A DNA stretch of 52,739 nt, from positions 1 through 52,739 of the forward strand of contig JAHHSO010000010.1 of the NCBI GenBank assembly GCA_020025205.1, in the 5' to 3' direction. The translations under genes were made by a program, and so were the position numbers. The notes under the pieces were generated by a model, which was not told the DNA's origin, did not search any database, and saw only the letters and a program-made list of their open reading frames with translations. This document shows positions 33,643-41,039 of the stretch, piece by piece; the first letter of the stretch is position 1, and each line of letters begins with the position of its first letter. This DNA is from Christensenellaceae bacterium (lineage in GTDB: Bacteria > Bacillota > Clostridia > Christensenellales > Aristaeellaceae).

Positions 33643-34629
33643 TCATTTTCTATCTTCTGTGAAAACAGCGTTTGCAAAAATCTTCTGCATTCGCTCATCG
33701 GGATAGTGTTCATCAAAGTACTCCTCCAGCGCATTACGTGCCGGAATGCCTTCGCGCCTCTGCGACCAGCGAAGCGCCGTTAAGCCGGTCATGGCAGAGT
33801 TGAAAACCATGAACGCCAGCAGCGCCCAAGTGATCGCCTTGCCTGCTTGGTTGGGGATTTTCAAAATCCACTTTGCCATGCGCGGGTAGATATCCTTGAT
33901 CCACAAAATGCCCAGAATCCCCCAGAAAACAGAATACAGCAGGCAGATACGCCCATTCAGGTTAAAGGGCATGCGGCTGTAATCCCATGATGTGGAACCA
34001 AAGAAAAACTCCTGAAACCACGAGCAGGCATATTCAATCGCCGAGCCGACAATGAAACCGCCTGCAAATGAAAACACGCGCCCTCTATTTCGGAATTGGT
34101 ACAGCGCAAGGGTCAGAAACAATGCGCCAAAGCCATAAACCAGATTGAACGGGCCATAAATCAACCCGACCCGGCTTTCATAATGACCGCGGCGAATGAT
34201 GCAGTAAATTGTCTCAATGACAACGCCCGCAAAACAGCCGATAAAGAACACCCAAAAGAGCTTATAAAACGTCAGTCCCTGCGCAAAATGCTTTTCCTTT
34301 TTCTCCTGATAGTCAATCTGTGCATTTGTAGGTGCCGGCGGCAAAATGCGGTGACGCTTGTGTGCTCTGCGCTCATTTTTGACCTTTTCATTCAGGCGGG
34401 TTTCCACTTCATCAATGGCAGCTGCCGTCATGTTCAGATTCTTTTTGAGCAGTTCACGTACTCTGCGCATATCCTCCAGCTGCGTCCTGATGCGCTCATA
34501 GAGGGCTTCCCGCGCCTCATCTTCCATTTCCTCATCTGAAGCCAGCAATTCCATTTCCTGGCTCAGCTTTTTGTTATTCACATCGGAATACTCGGCAAGC
34601 TGCTCCTGCAGCCCCTGAATATCTGCCAT
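33643..34629 (-). CDS. CmpB-like membrane protein (putative ABC transporter type IV)
   Basis: About 328 aa. The first 100 residues are charged and predicted to form coiled coil, while the C-terminal 220 carry about six membrane segments with the family pattern (FIGCFAGVVIETIYC, then GLIYGPFNLVYGFGALFL and YACSWFQE). Pfam groups these as a putative ABC-type permease, but function is unproven and no ATPase lies nearby. The start at ATG 34629 has AAGGA about nine bases upstream; an ATG 24 bases earlier lacks a ribosome site. A TTGAAT-N17-TATACT promoter precedes it. Confidence 0.8.
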   Translation of the reverse strand: MADIQGLQEQLAEYSDVNNKKLSQEMELLASDEEMEDEAREALYERIRTQLEDMRRVRELLKKNLNMTAAAIDEVETRLNEKVKNERRAHKRHRILPPAPTNAQIDYQEKKEKHFAQGLTFYKLFWVFFIGCFAGVVIETIYCIIRRGHYESRVGLIYGPFNLVYGFGALFLTLALYQFRNRGRVFSFAGGFIVGSAIEYACSWFQEFFFGSTSWDYSRMPFNLNGRICLLYSVFWGILGILWIKDIYPRMAKWILKIPNQAGKAITWALLAFMVFNSAMTGLTALRWSQRREGIPARNALEEYFDEHYPDERMQKIFANAVFTEDRK

Positions 34630-34682
34630 ATTGGGCTTTCCTTCCCCTTTCATGTCTTAAAAAAATTTACATAGGTCGTCTA

Positions 34683-34711
34683 AGTATATCACTTGCCGGC
34701 GCACAATTCAA
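34683..34711 (-). promoter_or_regulatory. Sigma-A promoter of the CmpB-like gene
   Basis: TTGAAT, 17 bases, TATACT on the minus strand. The -35 overlaps the last codons of the upstream small gene. Confidence 0.75.
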
Positions 34712-35031
34712 GCATCTTCCATTTCAAATTCAACACAGTCAGTATTCTCTCCGCAGATAAATGCGCACACTTCCCGTCCTTTTGCCATCGCATGAATCCG
34801 TCTGTAATTCTCCCGATCTTCCTGATAAGGTTTTTCATACCCTTCCGGATGATTGGTCAGCAAAAGAAAGCGGTCTGCCTCCTGGGATACAATATCCATA
34901 TTCCCGAACATCGTATCAAATTGGCAGATGTCCAGAATATTTCCTGCCTGATCCAAAGCGATCAGCGCAGAAAACGGCGTCCAGACCCGCTTCATGAGCC
35001 TTTCAGCCAGTTTTTCAGCCAGTTTCTTCAT
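34708..35031 (-). CDS. Unknown small protein, 107 aa
   Basis: Not recognised. The N-terminal 20 residues are strongly basic and amphipathic (Lys/Leu/Ala/Glu), followed by a compact globular-looking domain with the segments SALIALDQAGNILDI and REVCAFICGENTDCVEFEME and an acidic end. The ATG at 35031 has GAAGGAG about ten bases upstream. The same frame stays open upstream into the tetR region, but that part is antisense to tetR and not credible as coding. A weak TGGTCA-N17-TAAAAT promoter lies at 35057-35085. Confidence 0.6.
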   Translation of the reverse strand: MKKLAEKLAERLMKRVWTPFSALIALDQAGNILDICQFDTMFGNMDIVSQEADRFLLLTNHPEGYEKPYQEDRENYRRIHAMAKGREVCAFICGENTDCVEFEMEDA

Positions 35032-35056
35032 TCCGCTTCCACTCCTTCTTTTTTTC

Positions 35057-35085
35057 ATTTTACAAAAACAGACAGGAATTGACCA
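35057..35085 (-). promoter_or_regulatory. Possible promoter of the 107-aa gene
   Basis: TGGTCA (4 of 6 matches), 17 bases, TAAAAT on the minus strand, just upstream of the ribosome site; divergent to the tetR promoter. Confidence 0.4.
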
Positions 35086-35119
35086 GAATCCAGTAGTAGC
35101 ATTCGCGGCATTGTTCGGT

Positions 35120-35148
35120 TTGACTTTCCTGGTGCACTTTGCTAAAAT
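35120..35148 (+). promoter_or_regulatory. Sigma-A promoter of tetR
   Basis: TTGACT, 17 bases, TAAAAT on the plus strand, about 50 bases before the chosen tetR start. Confidence 0.78.
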
Positions 35149-35196
35149 AAAATATATCAGGCTGTGAGCCATTCTAATCAAACGAGGTGTCGGCAC

Positions 35197-35766
35197 ATGT
35201 CCAATATGACCAAGCGCATGCTGGCCTTTTCCCTGCGCAAACTCTTGTCCAAGACCACGCTGGATAATATCACAATTCAGGATATCACCGACGGCGCAGA
35301 AGTCAGCCGAAAAACTTTTTATTACCACTTTCAGGATATTTACGATCTGATGGAATGGACACTCAACGACGATGCCCAAAGGTTTCTCAAAGGCGGCGTT
35401 CTCTCCATGGGCTGGAAAGACGGCCTTGGCGAGCTGATTCGCTCCATGCAGGAAGAAAACAGGATGCTTGTTCTCAACGCCTATCGTTCCCTTGGCCCTG
35501 AAACACTTGGGCGATACATCATCGCCATCATTGAGCCGCTCATGAACAGCACCATCGATCATCTCTCCGGCAGTGAAAATCTTTCCGAATCGGACAGAAA
35601 ATTCACCGTCCACCTCTATTCATATGGTCTGGTCGGCCTGCTTCTTGGCTGGATTCATAACGACATGCAGTTTGATGAGGACATGTCTCTGGAACGGATT
35701 GATCGTTTTTTTACCACCAGCCTGCCCAGCTGGATCAATCAGTGCACCCAGCATTTGCCCAAATGA
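35197..35766 (+). CDS. TetR/AcrR family transcriptional regulator
   Basis: About 189 aa. The N-terminal helix-turn-helix is clear (KTTLDNITIQDITDGAEVSRKTFYYHF split across two helices), and the C-terminal ligand/dimer domain resembles the TetR_C DhaS-like group. The ATG at 35197 has GAGGTG seven bases upstream; an earlier in-frame ATG lacks one. A terminator follows, then the radical SAM-metK unit, whose promoter region contains an inverted repeat that could be its operator. The ligand is unknown. Confidence 0.88.
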   Translation: MSNMTKRMLAFSLRKLLSKTTLDNITIQDITDGAEVSRKTFYYHFQDIYDLMEWTLNDDAQRFLKGGVLSMGWKDGLGELIRSMQEENRMLVLNAYRSLGPETLGRYIIAIIEPLMNSTIDHLSGSENLSESDRKFTVHLYSYGLVGLLLGWIHNDMQFDEDMSLERIDRFFTTSLPSWINQCTQHLPK

Positions 35767-35796
35767 TGCCTTTTGTGCGAATTTTGCCCAGTTTCT

Positions 35797-35832
35797 GCCG
35801 TCTGCCCCGATTCGGGACAGGCGGCTTCTTTT
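35797..35832 (+). terminator. Terminator after tetR
   Basis: GCCGTCTG and CAGGCGGC pair (one G.U), continuing through a mismatch into CCCG/CGGG with a three-base loop, followed by TTCTTTT. Confidence 0.75.
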
Positions 35833-35845
35833 GGGCATGGGCATT

Positions 35846-35873
35846 TTGATTTGTTCTCCTTACACTATATACA
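35846..35873 (+). promoter_or_regulatory. Candidate promoter of radical SAM-metK
   Basis: TTGATT, 16 bases, TATACA on the plus strand, with the start point near 35880. The element is moderate in quality and lies inside the inverted repeat described separately. Confidence 0.5.
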
Positions 35874-35893
35874 TCACATATCAAAAGGAGAAC
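35853..35893 (+). repeat. Inverted repeat spanning the -10 and ribosome site of the radical SAM gene
   Basis: GTTCTCCTT and AAGGAGAAC are perfect nine-base arms whose centres are 32 bases apart. The right arm contains the AAGGAG ribosome site and the left lies in the promoter spacer. It could be an operator for the adjacent TetR-type protein or, if transcription starts farther upstream, a hairpin hiding the ribosome site. Confidence 0.5.
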
Positions 35894-35898
35894 TTCTC

Positions 35899-37272
35899 AT
35901 GAACATTTCTCACTCCATCAAAAAAGCCGCACTTTCCGGTGCGCTCAGCTATCTGGAAAAAGACCCTGAACAGAATGCCCTCAAGCTGATGAGCTGGGTG
36001 GATCGCTTCGCAGGCGATGGCCCCGACAGCTTCCCCGTGCAGCGCGCCACGGTCAGGAGTGTCCTTGAAAACCCTGAAAACAACATGTATAAACTCATCA
36101 TGAATATCCTCAAAGAAACCGACAATGGGGTGCTCAAGGCAACGTTCACCAATTTCTTCCTCAACGCCAATATCGTAGGCTGGCCCATTCAGGAAGAAAA
36201 CAGAAAGAAATACAACTGCAACATTCCCTGGGCCATTCTGCTGGATCCAACCTCTGCCTGCAACCTGCACTGCACGGGATGCTGGGCCGCAGAATATGGC
36301 AGCCGCCTGAATCTGTCCTTCGATGAGATTGACTCCATCATCACTCAGGGCAAGGCACTGGGTGTCTATATGTACATCTACACCGGCGGTGAGCCGCTCG
36401 TGCGTAAAAGCGATCTGATTGCCCTGTGCAACAAGCATTCCGACTGCCAGTTCCTCTGCTTCACAAACGGCACGCTGATCGATGAAGAGTTTGCAGACGA
36501 AATGCTCCGTGTCAAAAACTTCATCCCTGCCATCAGCCTGGAAGGTTTTGAAGAAGCCACAGACGGCCGCCGTGGAAACGGTGTCTTTGAAAAAGCCACC
36601 CATGCCATGGAAATTCTACACAGCAAGCATCTGCCCTTCGGCATTTCCGCCTGCTACACCAGCATGAACATCGACTCCATCGCTTCCGAGGACTATATCA
36701 ACTTCATCATCGGTCTGGGTGCACGTTTCATCTGGTATTTCCACTATATGCCCGTCGGCAACGATGCTGCACCTCAGCTTCTGCCCTCTCCTGAACAGCG
36801 AGAATACATGTATCATCGCATCCGTGAGATTCGCTCCACCCGCCCCATTTTCGCCATGGACTTTCAGAATGATGGTCAGTATGTCGGCGGCTGCATCGCC
36901 GGCGGCCGGCGCTATCTGCACATCAACGCCAACGGTGACGTTGATCCATGTGTTTTTATCCACTACGCCAACGCAAACATCCGCGAATGCAGTCTGCTGG
37001 ATGCGCTCCGCTCTCCGATCTTCATGGCCTATCATGATAACCAGCCTTTCAACGAAAATCATCTGCGTCCCTGCCCCATGCTGGAAAACCCCGAAGCCCT
37101 GCGCAAGATGGTTGAACAGACTGGCGCCCACTCCACTGACCCGCTCTCTCCAGAGTCTGCCGATCACCTGTGCAGCAAGTGCGACGCATACGCCGCCGCC
37201 TGGACTCCGACTGCCGACCGTCTATGGGCATGCAGCCATACCTGCGCAAGCTGCAATCAGGAGGGAAAATAA
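35899..37272 (+). CDS. Radical SAM protein with C-terminal Cys-rich (SPASM-like) region
   Basis: A 457-aa radical SAM enzyme. The CX3CX2C cluster is CNLHCTGC (Cys121, Cys125, Cys128), the GGE motif is TGGEPL, and the C-terminal third has further cysteines (GGCIAGG, DPCVFI, PCPML, CSKCDAY) expected to bind auxiliary iron-sulfur clusters. A 110-residue helical N-terminus precedes the barrel. The family is common in Firmicutes, often with a TetR gene, and I know no proven substrate. AAAAGGAG lies eight bases before ATG 35899. It is followed after two bases by metK, whose ribosome site lies over its stop codon, so the enzyme and its cosubstrate synthetase appear translationally coupled. Confidence 0.88.
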   Translation: MNISHSIKKAALSGALSYLEKDPEQNALKLMSWVDRFAGDGPDSFPVQRATVRSVLENPENNMYKLIMNILKETDNGVLKATFTNFFLNANIVGWPIQEENRKKYNCNIPWAILLDPTSACNLHCTGCWAAEYGSRLNLSFDEIDSIITQGKALGVYMYIYTGGEPLVRKSDLIALCNKHSDCQFLCFTNGTLIDEEFADEMLRVKNFIPAISLEGFEEATDGRRGNGVFEKATHAMEILHSKHLPFGISACYTSMNIDSIASEDYINFIIGLGARFIWYFHYMPVGNDAAPQLLPSPEQREYMYHRIREIRSTRPIFAMDFQNDGQYVGGCIAGGRRYLHINANGDVDPCVFIHYANANIRECSLLDALRSPIFMAYHDNQPFNENHLRPCPMLENPEALRKMVEQTGAHSTDPLSPESADHLCSKCDAYAAAWTPTADRLWACSHTCASCNQEGK

Positions 37273-37274
37273 AC

Positions 37275-38423
37275 ATGAAACAGCTGTTTACTTCCGAAAG
37301 CGTCACCAAGGGACACCCTGACAAAGTCTGCGATCAGATTGCAGACGCGATTCTGGACGCCCTGCTTGAAGCCGATCCTCTGAGCCGCGTTGCCTGTGAG
37401 GTCACCGTGCAGACCGACGCCGTGCATATCTTTGGCGAAATCACGACCACCGCTGTCGTTGATTATGCGGAGATTGCCCGCCGCACCATCCGATCCATCG
37501 GCTATACCGAACCGGGCTGCGGGTTTGATGCCGACACTTGCCATATTGTGGTCGATCTGCATGAACAGTCCTCCGATATCAGCATGGGCGTTTCCAGAAA
37601 AAGCCCGGAGGAAAGCGGTGCCGGCGATCAGGGCATGATGTTTGGCTTTGCCTGTCGCGAAACGCCGTCCTTCATGCCTCTGCCGATTGAACTGGCTCAT
37701 GCGCTGACCAGCCGCCTCGCCTATGTCCGTGAGATGCATATCCTCCCGGATATCCTTCCCGATGGTAAAGCGCAGGTGACAGTCGAATATGAGGACGGCA
37801 TCCCCAAGCGCATTGATACAGTCGTTGTCTCCACCCAGCATACCGAAGCCATCACAGAAAATGAATTGCGCACCGCCATCGTGGATGAGGTTATTTTTCG
37901 AGCCCTTCCCGCTGAACTGCTGGATGCACACACCCGTCTTCTCGTCAATCCGACAGGACGCTTTATCATCGGCGGTCCCGCTGGCGACAGCGGTTTGACC
38001 GGCAGAAAGTTGATGGTCGATACCTATGGCGGCTATGCCCGCCATGGCGGCGGTGCTTTCTCCGGCAAAGATGCCAGCAAGGTGGACAGAAGCGCCGCCT
38101 ACATGGCCCGCTATCTCGCCAAGAACATCGTTGCAGCCGGGCTGGCCGAACGCTGTGAAGTTCAGCTCAGCTATGCTATCGGCGTCGCCGAACCGGTTTC
38201 CGTGTTGATCGACACATTCGGCACAGAAACGCTGCCCGTTTCCGAAATCACAGCGCGCATCAGTACCGTGGATATGCGTCCTGACGCAATCATTCGCCGC
38301 TTCCACCTGCGTACCCCACAGTTCAGCCGCGTAGCAAGCGGCGGCCATTTCGGCAAAAATGCAGAGGATATGCCTTGGGAGCAAACGGATCTGGTGAAAC
38401 AATTGCTCAATGAATTGGGCTGA
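37275..38423 (+). CDS. metK: S-adenosylmethionine synthetase
   Basis: It makes SAM from methionine and ATP; 382 aa, the usual size. Diagnostic segments are SVTKGHPDKVCDQIADA at the N-terminus, GAGDQGMMFGFA, and GGGAFSGKDASKVDRSAAY. AGGAGGG lies over the stop of the radical SAM gene. Usually metK stands alone or with housekeeping genes; here it is the second gene of a possible TetR-controlled unit. No S-box or other SAM riboswitch was seen upstream. Confidence 0.97.
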   Translation: MKQLFTSESVTKGHPDKVCDQIADAILDALLEADPLSRVACEVTVQTDAVHIFGEITTTAVVDYAEIARRTIRSIGYTEPGCGFDADTCHIVVDLHEQSSDISMGVSRKSPEESGAGDQGMMFGFACRETPSFMPLPIELAHALTSRLAYVREMHILPDILPDGKAQVTVEYEDGIPKRIDTVVVSTQHTEAITENELRTAIVDEVIFRALPAELLDAHTRLLVNPTGRFIIGGPAGDSGLTGRKLMVDTYGGYARHGGGAFSGKDASKVDRSAAYMARYLAKNIVAAGLAERCEVQLSYAIGVAEPVSVLIDTFGTETLPVSEITARISTVDMRPDAIIRRFHLRTPQFSRVASGGHFGKNAEDMPWEQTDLVKQLLNELG

Positions 38424-38530
38424 AGCCTGATCTGCCCGGACTGTTTTCCGAACAATCGACATGATTGCACGGCCTTGCTCCTGATTTCAACAGAAGCTCT
38501 TTTGCAACAGTCCCTGTTCAGTTTGCAATC

Positions 38531-38562
38531 AAAAAAGGAGGCAAAACTGCCTCCCTTTTTTT
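38531..38562. terminator. Bidirectional terminator between metK and rpmE
   Basis: AAAAAAGGAGGC and GCCTCCCTTTTTTT flank a six-base loop; it can act for metK on plus and rpmE on minus. Confidence 0.9.
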
Positions 38563-38570
38563 GATTCGAA

Positions 38571-38768
38571 TTAGATGCCGTAGCGCTTCTTGAAGCGATC
38601 GACACGTCCACCTGCATCGACGAGCTTCTGCTTGCCGGTGAAGAACGGGTGGCACTTGGAGCAAATTTCAACACGAAGCTCCTTCTTGGTAGAACCCGTC
38701 TCGAAGGTATTGCCGCAGACGCAAGTCACGGTAGCCTTCTGGTACTTCGGATGGATGCCTTCCTTCAT
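38571..38768 (-). CDS. rpmE: Ribosomal protein L31, zinc-binding form
   Basis: A 65-aa large-subunit protein. CVC at residues 16-18 and CSKC at 37-40 give the four-cysteine zinc site of the primary L31, as opposed to the zinc-free paralogue. It begins MKEGIHPKYQ. GAGGTG precedes the ATG. It has its own promoter at the end of rho and a leader of about 80 bases with two hairpins. Confidence 0.96.
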   Translation of the reverse strand: MKEGIHPKYQKATVTCVCGNTFETGSTKKELRVEICSKCHPFFTGKQKLVDAGGRVDRFKKRYGI

Positions 38769-38789
38769 TGATTTCACCTCTTTCGCCGC

Positions 38790-38830
38790 GATACTATCGC
38801 ATGAAAGGCGATCAAACACCAACGCCTTCT
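38790..38830 (-). promoter_or_regulatory. Structured leader of rpmE
   Basis: On the minus strand AAGGCG and CGCCTT flank a 12-base loop, followed directly by GCGAT-AGT-ATCGC, both just before the ribosome site. Ribosomal protein leaders that bind L31 have been proposed in bacteria; whether this is one is not shown. Coordinates are approximate. Confidence 0.4.
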
Positions 38831-40242
38831 CATACGCTTGAGCGGAGACTTCGTATAGTATACCCTTCTTTTTCCCAAATTGCAAGCCATTCTTTCAATC
38901 TTTTGAAAAAATCTTTGTTGCAGGTGGTTTTTAGAAGCATTGACAGCAGCTGTTGAGTGGCTTCTCTGGTGTGTCCCTGAGAAAGGATTTGCCTGACCAT
39001 CGCCGCGCCTTCCCTTTCTTCCGGGGAAAGAAGCTTTTCTTCATGCCGGGTTCCAGATCGCGCCAAATCAACAGCCGGAAATACGCGAGCTTCGGAAAGA
39101 GCACGATCCAACCGAATTTCCGCATTGCCCGTGCCTTTGAATTCCTCAAAAATCACATCATCCATCCGACTGCCCGTTTCCACTAGGACTGTGGCAATGA
39201 TCGTCAGACTTCCGCCTTCTTCAATGTTGCGCGCCGCGCCAAAGAACTTTTTCGGCTTATTGAGAACGCCTGGCGCAAGACCTCCGCTCATTGCTCTGCC
39301 GCTTGGAGCCATCGCATTGCAGGCTCTGGCAAGCCTTGTGAGGCTGTCCATCAGGACAACAACATTCTTTCCCTGCTCAACCAGACGCTGCGCGCGCTCA
39401 TAAACCATATCTGCCACCCGCACATGGTTTTCCTGCGGCGCGTCAAAAGTCGAATAGATCACCGGCGCAGAAACCGAACGCTTCAGCTCCGTCACTTCTT
39501 CCGGACGCTCATCGATCAGGAGAATCATCATTTCTACATCTTTATGATTTTTCTCAATGGCTTTGGCGATTTTTTTGATCAGAACGGTTTTTCCCGCTTT
39601 AGGCGGCGCAACAATCAGCGTGCGCTGCCCCATGCCGATGGGCGCAACAAAATCAATCAAACGCATTGAAGGATCATTTTCCCCATCCGGACTTTCCAGC
39701 GTCAGCCGTCTGTCAGGATGAATGGGTGTAAGCGTTTCAAATGGTCTGCGCAGGCGCGCAACATCCGGGCTGTCTCCATTGACGGATTCAATATACATGA
39801 GTGCACTATATCGGTCTCCGATACGCTTGGGTCTGGTCTTGCCAACCACATAATCTCCGCTTCTCAATCCAAAACGCCTGATTTGCGCAATGGATACATA
39901 AATATCATCCAGCCCGGGCGAACAGTTTTCAGCACGAAGGAACCCATAGCCGCCCAGCTGTACCTCCAGCACCCCTTCTCCCCCGGCGAGAAGTCCGGCT
40001 TTCAGCATCTTGGGAACGACAGGGTTGCTTGTTCCATATTCTTCGTTGTAATATCCCAGCGGTTTCGGCTTATACAAGCCAATGTCTTCATCGTCTGGCT
40101 CAGGCTGCGTCTCCAGTTCCCTTCCCAAGAGTTCTACCATCTGTGCCTTGTTGATGCCATATGGCAAGCGAACCTTCTTTTCCCGCGCCAGTTCCCGCAA
40201 TTGCAGTACCGTCATGTGTTGAAACGTTCTCACAGATTCCAC
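38830..40242 (-). CDS. rho: Transcription termination factor Rho
   Basis: A hexameric RNA-dependent ATPase that ends transcription; about 470 aa. It has an N-terminal helical domain (TVLQLRELAREKK), an RNA-binding cold-shock-like domain (GYGFLRAENCSPG), the Walker A site PPKAGKT and Walker B MMILLIDERPEEV, and the Q-loop region. No long insertion is present. The start is uncertain: a GTG at 40242 is chosen; an ATT at 40248 has the best spacing (eight bases) from GGAGG; ATGs at 40275 and 40215 lack ribosome sites. Confidence 0.93.
   Translation of the reverse strand: MESVRTFQHMTVLQLRELAREKKVRLPYGINKAQMVELLGRELETQPEPDDEDIGLYKPKPLGYYNEEYGTSNPVVPKMLKAGLLAGGEGVLEVQLGGYGFLRAENCSPGLDDIYVSIAQIRRFGLRSGDYVVGKTRPKRIGDRYSALMYIESVNGDSPDVARLRRPFETLTPIHPDRRLTLESPDGENDPSMRLIDFVAPIGMGQRTLIVAPPKAGKTVLIKKIAKAIEKNHKDVEMMILLIDERPEEVTELKRSVSAPVIYSTFDAPQENHVRVADMVYERAQRLVEQGKNVVVLMDSLTRLARACNAMAPSGRAMSGGLAPGVLNKPKKFFGAARNIEEGGSLTIIATVLVETGSRMDDVIFEEFKGTGNAEIRLDRALSEARVFPAVDLARSGTRHEEKLLSPEEREGAAMVRQILSQGHTREATQQLLSMLLKTTCNKDFFKRLKEWLAIWEKEGYTIRSLRSSV
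38857..38885 (-). promoter_or_regulatory. Sigma-A promoter of rpmE
   Basis: TTGCAA, 17 bases, TATACT on the minus strand, located inside the last codons of rho. Confidence 0.78.
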
Positions 40243-40387
40243 TTGAATTTTCAGCTCCTCCCAATGGGCAAACATGTTCTGCGCATGGCGGCCTGCGCCA
40301 TGGATGTGCTTCGTTATGAAGGATATGCACAAAGGTTTTCATTTATACATCAGGAGGTGCTTTTTTTAGTTTTCTGGGCGATTTTCT

Positions 40388-40417
40388 AAAAAAAGGGAGC
40401 CTCGTTGCGAAGCCCCC
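40388..40417 (-). terminator. Terminator after the GNAT gene
   Basis: On the minus strand GGGGGCTTCG and CGAGGCTCCC pair with wobbles around CAA, followed by TTTTTTT. Confidence 0.85.
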
Positions 40418-40423
40418 TGTCAA

Positions 40424-41023
40424 TCATTTCTGCGCCCCGCAGTCAGCCTGCGCGCTCGCTTTTTTCAGCGTCAGTGCATCGTATTTCACGCCGCGTACTT
40501 CACGTATCCCTACGATCCGCCTGCATACAGAAAAACCCAATTTCTCCGCACAGCGGATCATCCGCACATTGCCGGACCACGTTTGTGTGCAGATTTCATC
40601 ATAGCCTCTGTCCTGAAAATACTGAATAAATGCTTCAAGCGCCTGTGTACCGATGCCTTTTCCCCATTCGCCGGATTCGCAAATGGAAATACCGACCGTC
40701 TGATACACCTTCTGACCCTCCTGAATATCTTTTTCAGAAATCCACGTATACGTTTCGTCAATCCAGTAAGAGCTGACTGAGCCGATATGCTTTCCGTCGT
40801 AATCCACTTCAAAACGGCTGCGAATCTCGTTATCTGACAGAGCTTTATCCTTCTCATAGCGCACTGCCCATTTTTTGCGTGCCGAGGCTTCATCATCGTG
40901 CAGCTCTTCCCACGGCGCGTCCCAGTCTGACCATTGCGTCTCTTGCGTAAACCATCTGACATAATCTTCAATGTCAGATTCTCTCATATCCCTAAGAACG
41001 ACATCTCCATGTTGAATTTCCAC
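40424..41023 (-). CDS. GNAT family N-acetyltransferase (RimJ/RimL-like)
   Basis: A 199-aa acetyl-CoA-dependent transferase. The acetyl-CoA loop is visible in GEWGKGIGTQALEAF, and the C-terminal AEKLGFSVCRR block is typical of the RimJ/RimL/SpeG-like group. The substrate is unknown; N-terminal or small-molecule acetylation are both possible. Translation likely begins at GTG with GAGGCG seven bases upstream. It follows the methyltransferase gene by 16 bases in one unit. Confidence 0.86.
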   Translation of the reverse strand: MEIQHGDVVLRDMRESDIEDYVRWFTQETQWSDWDAPWEELHDDEASARKKWAVRYEKDKALSDNEIRSRFEVDYDGKHIGSVSSYWIDETYTWISEKDIQEGQKVYQTVGISICESGEWGKGIGTQALEAFIQYFQDRGYDEICTQTWSGNVRMIRCAEKLGFSVCRRIVGIREVRGVKYDALTLKKASAQADCGAQK

Positions 41024-41039
41024 TGTCTATCGCCTCGAA

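Noticed and set aside
35032..35613. N-terminal extension of the 107-aa gene into the tetR region
   Set aside because: It is antisense to tetR and crosses both promoters; the ribosome site supports a start at 35031.
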